A stretch of 58,696 nt of DNA from Sphingobacterium endophyticum (GTDB lineage Bacteria > Bacteroidota > Bacteroidia > Sphingobacteriales > Sphingobacteriaceae), in contig NZ_SMMI01000020.1 of assembly GCF_009733535.1 (NCBI RefSeq), positions 1-58,696 of the forward strand, given 5' to 3'. Under the pieces are notes generated by a model. The model had not been told where the DNA came from and did not search any database. It saw only the letters and a program-made list of their open reading frames with translations. Both the position numbers and the translations under genes were made by a program. Shown piece by piece: positions 25,199 to 32,306 of the stretch (its first letter is position 1; each line of letters starts with the position of its first letter).

Positions 25199-25510
25199 AT
25201 GGAAGTTATCGCAATACAAAAATCCGCATTGGATGGAATGACAAATGAACTGAAAGCACTTTTGGAATTGACCGAAAATGCCACAATGAAATACATTTCA
25301 ATTTTCAAAGAAGAAAAATGGCTAGATAACCAGGAAGTTTGTTTGATGATGAAGATTACTAAACGGACTTTGCAGACCTACAAGGACAAAGGGCTGTTAC
25401 CTTATTCCAAACTGAACCGCAAGAATTATTATAAACTCTCGGACGTACGGGCTTTGCTCGAAGCTGGACAGCCGTACAATACCAATGATAATGGATTTAC
25501 TGACGAATGA
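25199..25510 (+). CDS. Excisionase-like HTH protein 1
   Basis: Protein of 103 residues with a MerR/excisionase-type helix-turn-helix in the second half: WLDNQEVCLMMKITKRTLQT then YKDKGLLPYSKLNRKNYYKLSDVRALLE. This HTH_17 architecture is typical of the Xis proteins that bend DNA for ICE excision and also activate mob/tra genes in CTnDOT-like elements. The N-terminal 40 residues are helical. It overlaps the next, related gene by 26 bp. Excision role is inferred from family and location. Confidence 0.8.
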   Translation: MEVIAIQKSALDGMTNELKALLELTENATMKYISIFKEEKWLDNQEVCLMMKITKRTLQTYKDKGLLPYSKLNRKNYYKLSDVRALLEAGQPYNTNDNGFTDE

Positions 25511-25790
25511 TAATGAAGAAATCATTTCCCATCAAGAAATGATTTTGATATTGAGAGACCGTATTGAAAATATATTAAAAAACTATCGTCCCGTAATGAA
25601 TGGAGAAATTTATTTGTCGGGCGAAGATGTATGCAAACTGTTACACATTAGCAAACGCACTTTACAGCAATATCGTGATGATAATATCCTGCCGTATATT
25701 CAGATTGGTGGCAAAATTATTTATAAGGAAACAGATTTGATGACAATATTGGAGCAGAATTATATCAATCACAAAACTAACTCAGACTAA
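25485..25790 (+). CDS. Excisionase-like HTH protein 2
   Basis: Paralogue of the preceding gene (101 residues; ATG at 25491 would remove two). The N-terminal helix is followed by LSGEDVCKLLHISKRTLQQY and RDDNILPYIQIGGKIIYKETDLM, again a MerR/Xis-like winged HTH. The start lies inside the end of gene 1 in another frame, so expression is coupled. Paired excisionase-type genes are known in CTnDOT (xis2c/xis2d), which makes joint control of excision the most likely function. Confidence 0.8.
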   Translation: MIMDLLTNDNEEIISHQEMILILRDRIENILKNYRPVMNGEIYLSGEDVCKLLHISKRTLQQYRDDNILPYIQIGGKIIYKETDLMTILEQNYINHKTNSD

Positions 25791-25831
25791 GCTTTTTTAT
25801 TGCATTAATACATCTAATAGCAAGAGTTTAG

Positions 25832-25839
25832 TATCTTTG
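25832..25839 (+). promoter_or_regulatory. Bacteroidota -7 promoter box for the structured leader
   Basis: TATCTTTG matches TAnnTTTG exactly and would start transcription near 25845, just before the hairpin-rich leader at 25859-26038. A -33 TTG at the optimal distance is not clear; the nearest (25800-25802) is 29 bp away. Confidence 0.5.
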
Positions 25840-25858
25840 CTATGTAAAATATAGAAAT

Positions 25859-26038
25859 ACTTAAAGTGTTTTTGCTTTAAGTCCCACATTGAAAACTGGT
25901 AATTTTTAGACAACGGGACGATAAGGAAGAACGCTCATGCCATAGGCGTGGGCGCTCGCTTATTCGTTGTCGGGTATACCAGTGCCTCAATGTGCGGTAA
26001 GTGTAGTGGCCTGCGCTTTCTTTTTGTGCAGGGCTACA
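25859..26038 (+). ncRNA. Highly structured leader RNA upstream of a receiver-like gene
   Basis: Four elements fold without conflict. (1) ACTTAAAG (25859-25866) with CTTTAAGT (25875-25882). (2) A long nested stem: CACATTGA (25885-25892) with TCAATGTG (25987-25994), ACTGGTA (25895-25901) with TACCAGT (25977-25983), GACAACG (25909-25915) with CGTTGTC (25965-25971), and ATAAG (25921-25925) with CTTAT (25959-25963). (3) Its tip, CGCTCATGCC (25932-25941) with GGCGTGGGCG (25945-25954), a ten-pair stem with two wobbles and loop ATA. (4) TGTAG (26002-26006) with CTACA (26034-26038) and a GC-rich inner stem. Segment TGAAAACTGGTA (25890-25901) is repeated at 26064-26075 over the start codon downstream. 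It could be a regulatory leader, a separate small RNA, or a DNA-level palindrome. Confidence 0.6.
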
Positions 26039-26062
26039 TCAACTTTAAAAAAGTATGATGAT

Positions 26063-26452
26063 ATGAAAACTGGTACATCCCAACAAAAAATCACACTCGC
26101 CTTTATCAATGATAAAAGCCCAATTTTAGATTTCATTTGTAAAGACCTCATTGCTTCAGGAACTGAAGTCTTATTTCGTTCGGAAAGCATTGAAGATGGA
26201 CTATCACAATTATCTTCATTAAATGAACTCCCAAAAATTTGTATTATCGACCTTGATTTTTACAACAAGAATGTTTTTGTTGAACTTCAAGAATTAAGAA
26301 CAAAATATCCAACTATAAAACTTATTGCACATAGTGATATTGATGATGAGAAAGTGGGTAAATATCTTTTAGATATTGGTTTTTCAAGTTACTTGCTGAT
26401 TGGTAATGATGCGGAATATTTTAGAAAAGTAATAGAAGCCGTTATCAATTAG
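26063..26452 (+). CDS. Receiver-like (CheY-fold) regulator, stand-alone
   Basis: Protein of 129 residues from ATG 26063 (MKTGTSQQKITLAFINDKSP); a longer frame from TTG 25967 runs through the structured leader and is unlikely. The order of strands and helices fits a response-regulator receiver: ITLAFINDKSPILDFICKDL, then EVLFRSESIEDGLSQL, then ICIIDLDFYNKN with the likely phospho-acceptor Asp, then IKLIAHSDIDDE and SSYLLIGNDAEYFRKVIEAV. It has no DNA-binding output domain. The conserved Lys near the end of the fold is not evident, so phosphorylation is uncertain. It lies after the two Xis-like genes in the ICE regulatory region. Confidence 0.65.
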   Translation: MKTGTSQQKITLAFINDKSPILDFICKDLIASGTEVLFRSESIEDGLSQLSSLNELPKICIIDLDFYNKNVFVELQELRTKYPTIKLIAHSDIDDEKVGKYLLDIGFSSYLLIGNDAEYFRKVIEAVIN

Positions 26453-26463
26453 GATAAAATTCA

Positions 26464-27453
26464 CTAATTCTCATACAAAATACTAGCGATTTTTTTATCA
26501 TTTAGTACAAACCTTATCTGCTCATATTTTTGAGTAGGGTGCATATCCTTTTCTGTAACTGGCGGAAAATATTTTACTCCAATAGTCACGTTTGGTAAAC
26601 TAAAACTCCAAGATGACCTGATTTTAAAATTCTTACCACACAATTGTTGATCGGATGAGTTCAGATATTCTTTGAATTTTGAAAGCCCTTCGATTTCAAA
26701 TATTGTTTTCCAGTTTTTACGAACTTCAAAAACGATATTTTCGTCAAGATTTTTCAGGATACTACTTTCATCGGAACTGTTACAGGCGTTTATAAAATCT
26801 CTGATGATTTTTCGTGGTTGTTTTTGAATTTCTCTGATTTCTTTCTTTTTGTTTTCAAGATAAGTGCTAAAATCCTTGTCAACCAATTCAGATAACTTAT
26901 AGTATCCTGAATGAAAAGCTTCTAATGGAGATTTGTATAATCTATCTTTAAAAAAAGTTGCTTCATCTGTTTCATTGGCTTTAAAATGATCCAGAAGCAA
27001 AAAACCTTTTTCTTCGGTTGTACTGTTAACACCATCCACAATGTTTACAAAGTAGAACTGCTCTTTATCTTCGAACAAAACTTTGATTTTAGAGTTGAAT
27101 TTTTCAGACTTATTTGCCGATGCTTTCACAAGATATTTCGTTTCATCCAAAGGATTTTCAATCCGTCTTCCCCAGCCATCAGTAGATAATTCAGATTGGT
27201 ATCGGGATATTTGTATCCGTATTTCCTTCCGTCCTTTTTCGAGGTCGGTGGTAAATTCATATCCAGGAAAAGAATTGAGAATAGCCGTGTCTAATTCCCA
27301 TTCCTCATAATCACTTGTAAAATTTATTTGATAGCTAAATTCATATTCCCGAATGTAAACCGGAAATTGGAACTTGTTCCCGACAATTGTTTGCGCTAAT
27401 AAGGTAATATCGGATTTTCTGTTTACGGTTATTGAGATTTCTGTTTCAATCAT
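26464..27453 (-). CDS. Hypothetical protein
   Basis: Protein of 329 residues without signal peptide or membrane helix. The N-terminal 200 residues are beta-rich (MIETEISITVNRKSD, GYEFTTDLEKGRKEIRIQI). The C-terminal third, around IIRDFINACNSSDESSILKNLDENIVFEVRKN cut by turns and ending FVLNDKKIASILYEN, has the feel of an NTF2/SnoaL-like fold. I recognise no family. It converges on the receiver-like gene with an 11-bp gap and is followed upstream by a DUF1905 gene in the same direction, so these two may be a small cargo operon. Confidence 0.6.
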   Translation of the reverse strand: MIETEISITVNRKSDITLLAQTIVGNKFQFPVYIREYEFSYQINFTSDYEEWELDTAILNSFPGYEFTTDLEKGRKEIRIQISRYQSELSTDGWGRRIENPLDETKYLVKASANKSEKFNSKIKVLFEDKEQFYFVNIVDGVNSTTEEKGFLLLDHFKANETDEATFFKDRLYKSPLEAFHSGYYKLSELVDKDFSTYLENKKKEIREIQKQPRKIIRDFINACNSSDESSILKNLDENIVFEVRKNWKTIFEIEGLSKFKEYLNSSDQQLCGKNFKIRSSWSFSLPNVTIGVKYFPPVTEKDMHPTQKYEQIRFVLNDKKIASILYEN

Positions 27454-27548
27454 TTTGAAATTTATTTTTACTGACAGTTTTTAAAGTAATGCCATTTTTT
27501 TTCAAACCATTCTGCTTGAGAGTAGAAAGGAAATCAAGTGAAGACTGC

Positions 27549-28016
27549 TTAATCATTGTCGTCACCCAATTGGTCAATGTATTTCAAAATTATATTTACT
27601 TGTTTGTCCTCGGATTTTGTAGAGGATATTTTTTCAATAATTTTGATCCTATCTTCTTTTGGTAATTTATTGAACGATTTTAAAACACCCGAATTTCTAA
27701 AAGTATCTAATATTTCTTTTTCTGTAATCGGCTCCTTTGAAGTCAATAAGTAAAGTGTCACAGTTACAGTGTCGCCACCACTTTTGTTGATTGCTTTCCT
27801 GATTTTGTCATTGACCGAAATTAGCTTGTCTTGTCCCCCAATTGTAAACAAATTAATACTGTCAATTGTGTAGTTGTCAATTGTACCAGATACTTTCAAT
27901 GAACCCCATTTTCCTACGATATGTTTAGTATTAGGTACTTGGATGTGATATGTCCAAGCACCTTTACCTGCTTCATATTTCAATTCGAGTTCCTTGTCCT
28001 TTACTAAGTATTTCAT
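27549..28016 (-). CDS. DUF1905 / YdeI-OmpD-associated family protein
   Basis: Protein of 155 residues. Residues 18-90 resemble DUF1905: GAWTYHIQVPNTKHIVGKWG, then VSGTIDNYTIDS and VNDKIRKAINKSGGDTVTV. The C-terminal helices LPKEDRIKIIEKISSTKSED resemble the YdeI/OmpD-associated tail of this family. Members are small cytoplasmic proteins of uncertain function. It is the more upstream gene of a minus-strand pair and lies directly left of the IS110 flank. Confidence 0.7.
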   Translation of the reverse strand: MKYLVKDKELELKYEAGKGAWTYHIQVPNTKHIVGKWGSLKVSGTIDNYTIDSINLFTIGGQDKLISVNDKIRKAINKSGGDTVTVTLYLLTSKEPITEKEILDTFRNSGVLKSFNKLPKEDRIKIIEKISSTKSEDKQVNIILKYIDQLGDDND

Positions 28017-28378
28017 CTTTTATGACCTCTGTATTATAGCTTTACCGCTAACCCCTTATTAGAAAATTTGGGTATTTTGTATAGGAATTAGTCTATTTGT
28101 TTTAAGGACAAATTTAATGAATTAGATACTAAAGTTATGGCAAATATTCTATTATAAACCATCATTAATCAGGCGACGTTCTTTTGCTTCTCCTATGTTT
28201 GTATAATATAATCTAAGTGAAGAAGGGCGAGAGCAGATTTTGCTTTAAATAGCCTATATGGTATATTCAAGAAAAGAAACTGCCTCCTCTTCTTTAACCT
28301 TTTAGAATCTGAACAGAATGTAAGGAATTTGCTCATTATGATGAGTCTTATAGCCAGTATATCCAGTCAGGAGAAAAG
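28017..28378 (+). other. Left flank of the IS110-family element, gene-free
   Basis: About 360 bp with no credible ORF. Contains a short hairpin AGCAGATTTTGCT and TGTAAGGAA at 28319-28327, an inverted match of TTCCTTACA at 29482-29490. In the IS110 group a guide (bridge) RNA comes from the left non-coding end, so it may lie here. The exact element end could not be fixed. Confidence 0.45.
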
Positions 28379-29660
28379 ATGAAGAAAGGTTATCACTTAC
28401 CTAAACCAGATAAGATGAAGGTATTATTAAAGCAGACAGTAGGAATTGATGTAGCACAAAATGAATTAGTTGTATCGCTTGGTCGAATGGATGAACAAAT
28501 CAGCATAGAAGTTTATGCATACAAAGTATTTCCCAATACTCGAAAGGGTTTTTCAAGCCTTGTGTCATGGGTAAATAAGCAGACATCAATTACAACAGAA
28601 GTACGGTACGTAATGGAAGCAACAGGCGTTTATCATGAATCCTTAGCCTATTACCTATGCAGTATTAAAAAACAAGTCAGTATCGTTCTGCCAAACAAGA
28701 TTAGTAATTATGCGAGAACACTTGACATAAAAACCATAACTGACAAGAGCGCTTCACAAGCCATTTCGAGATTCGGTTTGGAAAGGCAATTGGAAGTTTG
28801 GCAACCTCCTTTAAAAATATTCAATGATTTGAGACAGCTTTGTCGGGAACGAGAGCAGTTGGTACATGAGCGTACAATGTTAAAAAATCAACTGCATGCA
28901 GAACGTACTTCTGAAACATCAAGTGAAAGCTCAGTGAAACGAACAAAAAAAAGAATAGCTCTTATTGATTCGCAGGAAAAAGAGATAAGAGAAGAAATTG
29001 CTATACTTATCAAAGGAGACGAAGTTCTACTAGAAAAGATGAATATGGTATCTTCTATTCCTGGAATTGGAAACTTAACCGCTGTAACCATTATAGCCGA
29101 AACTAACGGATTCGAGTTAATAAAGAATAAAAGACAATTGGTCAGTTATGCAGGATTAGATGTAAGAGAAAAAACATCTGGAACCTCAGTGAAATCCAAA
29201 CCCCGAATATCCAAGCGGGGTAATCGGAATTTAAGGAAAGTAATGCACTTTCCGGCACTGGCTGCAATCAGGACTGATGAAAGATTCAGAGATATTTTCT
29301 TAAGAATAGTTTCAAGGCATGGGATTAAAATGAAGGCTATAGTTGCCATCCAAAGGAAATTATTGGAATTGACATACATATTATGGAAAAGTAATGCCTA
29401 TTATGATTCAGAATATGAACGCAAAATAATCTCATCAGAAGTTATAACATTACCATAATTAAGGAAATAGCCCCAACACAGTTCCTTACAATTTTAAAGT
29501 GTATTAGCTTACTAGCTATTATGTCAGGATTTTACATGCATAATTTTAATAGATCTTCACTACAAAGTGACACGGATTTATTACCCAAATTAAGCTTATT
29601 TCATAGATTTAGAACCCATCTATGAGGCAGAGTAAGTTAATATTGGTAAATTGCGATATT
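28140..29660 (+). mobile_element. IS110-family insertion sequence (boundaries approximate)
   Basis: Defined by the intact DEDD transposase with about 240 bp upstream and 200 bp downstream of gene-free sequence. IS110 elements lack terminal inverted repeats and do not make long target duplications, so ends cannot be read from sequence alone. It separates the minus-strand DUF1905 gene from nhaA. Confidence 0.5.
28379..29458 (+). CDS. IS110-family transposase (DEDD recombinase)
   Basis: Protein of 359 residues. The N-terminal RuvC-like DEDD domain shows VGIDVAQNEL, VMEATGVYHE and TLDIKTITDKSASQAI, giving candidate catalytic D, E, D. A helical spacer follows (LCREREQLVHERTMLKNQL), then the Tnp_20 domain with IPGIGNLTAVTII, SYAGLDVRE, GTSVKSKPRISKRGNRNLRK, in which the serine of the GTSVKS region is a likely nucleophile. 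Length is normal and the frame intact, so the element may be active. Excision and insertion in this family need an element-encoded guide RNA. Confidence 0.93.
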   Translation: MKKGYHLPKPDKMKVLLKQTVGIDVAQNELVVSLGRMDEQISIEVYAYKVFPNTRKGFSSLVSWVNKQTSITTEVRYVMEATGVYHESLAYYLCSIKKQVSIVLPNKISNYARTLDIKTITDKSASQAISRFGLERQLEVWQPPLKIFNDLRQLCREREQLVHERTMLKNQLHAERTSETSSESSVKRTKKRIALIDSQEKEIREEIAILIKGDEVLLEKMNMVSSIPGIGNLTAVTIIAETNGFELIKNKRQLVSYAGLDVREKTSGTSVKSKPRISKRGNRNLRKVMHFPALAAIRTDERFRDIFLRIVSRHGIKMKAIVAIQRKLLELTYILWKSNAYYDSEYERKIISSEVITLP

Positions 29661-29679
29661 TAACTTTTACATTTAAAAC
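29459..29679 (+). ncRNA. Hairpin-rich right flank of the IS110 element, candidate guide RNA region
   Basis: Four hairpins follow the transposase: TAAGGAA/TTCCTTA (about 29460-29488), TAGCT/AGCTA (29505-29518, loop TACT), TCACT/AGTGA (29557-29570), and CATAGAT/ATCTATG (29602-29624). A string of stem-loops beside an IS110-family gene is what a bridge RNA needs. In the IS1111 subgroup the RNA is at the right end. No promoter was proven. nhaA starts at 29680. Confidence 0.4.
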
Positions 29680-30867
29680 ATGAAGGATAAGATCAATCTA
29701 AATATTTTCAAAGACTTTGTTCAATCAAGTAATTTTGGAGGTTTCCTCCTTTTTTTATGCGTAGTGATTTCAATGATAGTGGCAAATACATCAATGGCCG
29801 TTCCGCTACAAAATTTATTGGACACAAAGCTGGGGTATGAAAATGAAGCCATACACCTCAATTATTCCGTAAGTATGTGGATCAACGACGGATTGATGGC
29901 AATCTTTTTTCTGTTGGTAGGTCTGGAAATTAAGAGAGAAATTGTTGAAGGAGAACTCTCTTCTCCTAAAAAAGCAATCTTGCCTATCCTTGCTGCTATC
30001 GGTGGAGCAGTTGTCCCCGCATTGATTTATTTATATTTTAATTCAGGAACCCCGACAGCTTCCGGCTGGGGTATTCCCATGGCTACCGATATTGCTTTTG
30101 CATTGGCCGTAATTTCGCTGTTAGACAAAAGAGTACCAACCAGTTTAAAAATATTTTTAGCGGCTTTGGCGATAGTGGATGACCTCATAGCTATTTTAGT
30201 AATTGCCATTTTCTATTCATCCGGAATTGAGTTAGGCTATCTAGGCTATGCCGGAATTGGAATACTAGTACTGATTTTGATGAACCGATTCAATATTAAG
30301 AATCCCTATCTATATCTAATACCAGGAGTGTTTATATGGTATTTTGTGCATCATTCTGGCATTCATGCCACTATAGCAGGTGTACTGGTAGCGATGACCT
30401 TGCCAACCAATGATACAGAAGTTGAATCTCCGTTAGAGAAACTAGAACATGCACTTGTAAAACCTGTTAACTTTCTAATTATTCCCATTTTTGCATTCGC
30501 CAATACAAATATTACAATTCATCAGGAAATGATAGAAGGACTGACTTCCCCTTTAGGTTTAGGTATTTCACTGGGATTGATTTTTGGTAAGCCCATTGGC
30601 ATTGTTGTAACCTCTTTGATATGCTCTAAATTAGGGATAGGTCAACTTCCTGCAAACAGTAACTTTATTCACATTATTGGCTTAGGATTATTAGCTGGAA
30701 TAGGTTTTACAATGTCCATATTTATATCTATGCTTTCATTTGACAATCAGGTTTTCATTGAAGAGGCCAAGCTATCTGTTTTAATAACATCACTCATTGC
30801 GGGTATAATAGGATATGTGATTTTGAATTTATCAAGTAGAAGAAAGAGTAAGAAGACTGAAATTTAA
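29680..30867 (+). CDS. nhaA: NhaA-type Na+/H+ antiporter
   Basis: Polytopic inner-membrane exchanger of 395 residues, normal length for NhaA, used for sodium tolerance and pH control. About eleven to twelve hydrophobic helices. The ion-binding Asp pair is in LAIVDDLIAIL (D167, D168), and the TM4 Asp is in MATDIAFAL (D137). It is a single gene preceded by the IS110 flank and ending in a shared terminator with the convergent arsenic operon. It looks like cargo picked up beside the IS. Confidence 0.95.
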   Translation: MKDKINLNIFKDFVQSSNFGGFLLFLCVVISMIVANTSMAVPLQNLLDTKLGYENEAIHLNYSVSMWINDGLMAIFFLLVGLEIKREIVEGELSSPKKAILPILAAIGGAVVPALIYLYFNSGTPTASGWGIPMATDIAFALAVISLLDKRVPTSLKIFLAALAIVDDLIAILVIAIFYSSGIELGYLGYAGIGILVLILMNRFNIKNPYLYLIPGVFIWYFVHHSGIHATIAGVLVAMTLPTNDTEVESPLEKLEHALVKPVNFLIIPIFAFANTNITIHQEMIEGLTSPLGLGISLGLIFGKPIGIVVTSLICSKLGIGQLPANSNFIHIIGLGLLAGIGFTMSIFISMLSFDNQVFIEEAKLSVLITSLIAGIIGYVILNLSSRRKSKKTEI

Positions 30868-30880
30868 ATTCAGTCTTTTT
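30853..30880. terminator. Bidirectional terminator between nhaA and acr3
   Basis: AAGACTGAA (30853-30861) pairs with TTCAGTCTT (30869-30877) followed by a T-run. Both stop codons lie within or at the edge of the hairpin, two bases apart. Confidence 0.8.
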
Positions 30881-31910
30881 TACTATAATATTTCTCCTTT
30901 AGCCATAAACTTGCCTTTACCAATAATATCAGTACCGGAACTTCTACCAGTGGGCCGATAACACCCACAAATGCCTGTGGCGAATGAATGCCGAAAATCG
31001 ATATTGCTACGGCTATTGCTAATTCAAAATTGTTTCCTGTGGCTGTAAATGCGATGGATGCGTTTTTGTCGTAAGGAACTTTAAGAGATTTATTGATAAA
31101 GAAGCTCACGAAAAACATCAACACAAAATAGATGATTAGCGGTATGGCTACTTTTACTACATCCATTGGTAATTCCAATATTTTATCGCCTTTCAAGCTG
31201 AACATTAATACTATCGTAAACAGTAAAGCGTACAAGGTAATTGGCGATATTGCGGGGACGAATTTTCGGTTATACCATTCTATACCTTTTGATTTTATAA
31301 GGAAGTAACGGCTTAAAAAACCTGCTAGGAATGGAATACCTAAATATATCAATACGCTTTCGGTAACATCTTTCATGGATACGCTTACATTGAAATTGGC
31401 TAATCCTAATTTTGCAGGTAATACGTTGATGAATAACCAAACTAAAAAGCTGTAAGTAAATATCTGGAAGATGCTGTTTAATGCAACTAACATAGCTGTA
31501 TATTCTCTGTTTGCTTTAGCTAAGTCACTCCAGACGATGACCATGGCAATACATCTTGCCAAACCGATAAGAATTAAGCCTGTCATATAATCGGGTTCGT
31601 TACGTAAAAACAAAACCGCTAATCCAAACATCAATAGCGTGCCGATTACCCAATTGAGCAATAAGGATATGCCAATTACTTTTTTATCTCTAAATGCTTT
31701 GGGCAATAAGGAATAATCAACCTTTGCCAAGGGGGGGTACATCATTAATATCAATCCTATTGCCAATGGAATATTGGTAGTGCCAACAGATAAGCTGTTG
31801 GTAACATTAGAAATATTGGGAAAGAAATGACCCAAACCCACGCCAATTGCCATTGCAAGGAATATCCATAAAGTAAGGTATCTGTCTAAGAATTTTAATT
31901 TTGGTTGCAT
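30870..31910 (-). CDS. acr3: ACR3-family arsenite efflux permease
   Basis: Inner-membrane As(III) exporter of 346 residues with about ten helices. The essential conserved Cys of the family is in LARCIAMV (C120), and the conserved Glu region is GNNFELAIAVA. Last gene of the leftward operon starting at arsR. It starts 2 bp after the lipoyl H-protein gene. ACR3 moves arsenite out of the cytoplasm. No arsenate reductase (arsC) was found in the operon, so arsenate resistance would need a host enzyme. Confidence 0.94.
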   Translation of the reverse strand: MQPKLKFLDRYLTLWIFLAMAIGVGLGHFFPNISNVTNSLSVGTTNIPLAIGLILMMYPPLAKVDYSLLPKAFRDKKVIGISLLLNWVIGTLLMFGLAVLFLRNEPDYMTGLILIGLARCIAMVIVWSDLAKANREYTAMLVALNSIFQIFTYSFLVWLFINVLPAKLGLANFNVSVSMKDVTESVLIYLGIPFLAGFLSRYFLIKSKGIEWYNRKFVPAISPITLYALLFTIVLMFSLKGDKILELPMDVVKVAIPLIIYFVLMFFVSFFINKSLKVPYDKNASIAFTATGNNFELAIAVAISIFGIHSPQAFVGVIGPLVEVPVLILLVKASLWLKEKYYSKKD

Positions 31911-31912
31911 TG

Positions 31913-32290
31913 CTAATTTGTAAGTTCTTTATATTGGTTTGATGTCAATAAGTCTTCTAATTCTGTAATGTCTTTTATTTCAATTTTAATCAACCAACCG
32001 TCTTTATAAGGATGGTCGTTTATGAGTGTTGGTGCTTTCAAAAGTAGTTCGTTCGTTTCAGTGATTTTACCCGATACAGGCATAAATAAATCACTGACCG
32101 TTTTAACTGCTTCAACAGAGCCGAATACTTCGTCCTGCTGAAAACTATATCCAACGTTTGGTAAATCCGCATATACGATTTCGCCCAATTCACTTTGCGC
32201 AAATTCTGTAATGCCTATTGTACCTGTGTTGTCCTGTATGCTTATCCAGGTATGTTCTTTTGAATACTTTCTTTCGGTTGGAAATTCCAT
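31913..32290 (-). CDS. gcvH: Glycine-cleavage H-like lipoyl protein in an arsenic operon
   Basis: Protein of 125 residues with complete GcvH architecture: YSKEHTWI, GITEFAQSELGEIVYADLP, then GSVEAVKTVSD with the lipoylation lysine K63, and INDHPYKDGWLIKI. Normally it shuttles methylamine groups among glycine-cleavage P, T and L proteins, none of which are near. Here it sits between a metallophosphoesterase gene and acr3 inside the arsR operon. Lipoyl dithiols bind arsenite tightly, so it may act as a resistant replacement, scavenger or carrier; that is inference. Confidence 0.9.
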   Translation of the reverse strand: MEFPTERKYSKEHTWISIQDNTGTIGITEFAQSELGEIVYADLPNVGYSFQQDEVFGSVEAVKTVSDLFMPVSGKITETNELLLKAPTLINDHPYKDGWLIKIEIKDITELEDLLTSNQYKELTN

Positions 32291-32306
32291 TTTTATAAAT
32301 TTTAGA

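Noticed and set aside
25885..25994. Integron attC-like site
   Set aside because: The long palindrome is attC-like in size, but conserved R'' (RYYYAAC) and R' (GTTRRRY) boxes do not match and no integron integrase is present.
25967..26062. N-terminal extension of the receiver-like protein from TTG 25967
   Set aside because: It would translate the second half of the structured leader. The ATG at 26063 begins the receiver-like fold directly.
28319..29490. TGTAAGGAA/TTCCTTACA as true terminal inverted repeats of the IS
   Set aside because: IS110 elements lack terminal repeats. These lie too close to the ORF to leave room for a guide RNA, and the right copy also pairs locally with TAAGGAA.
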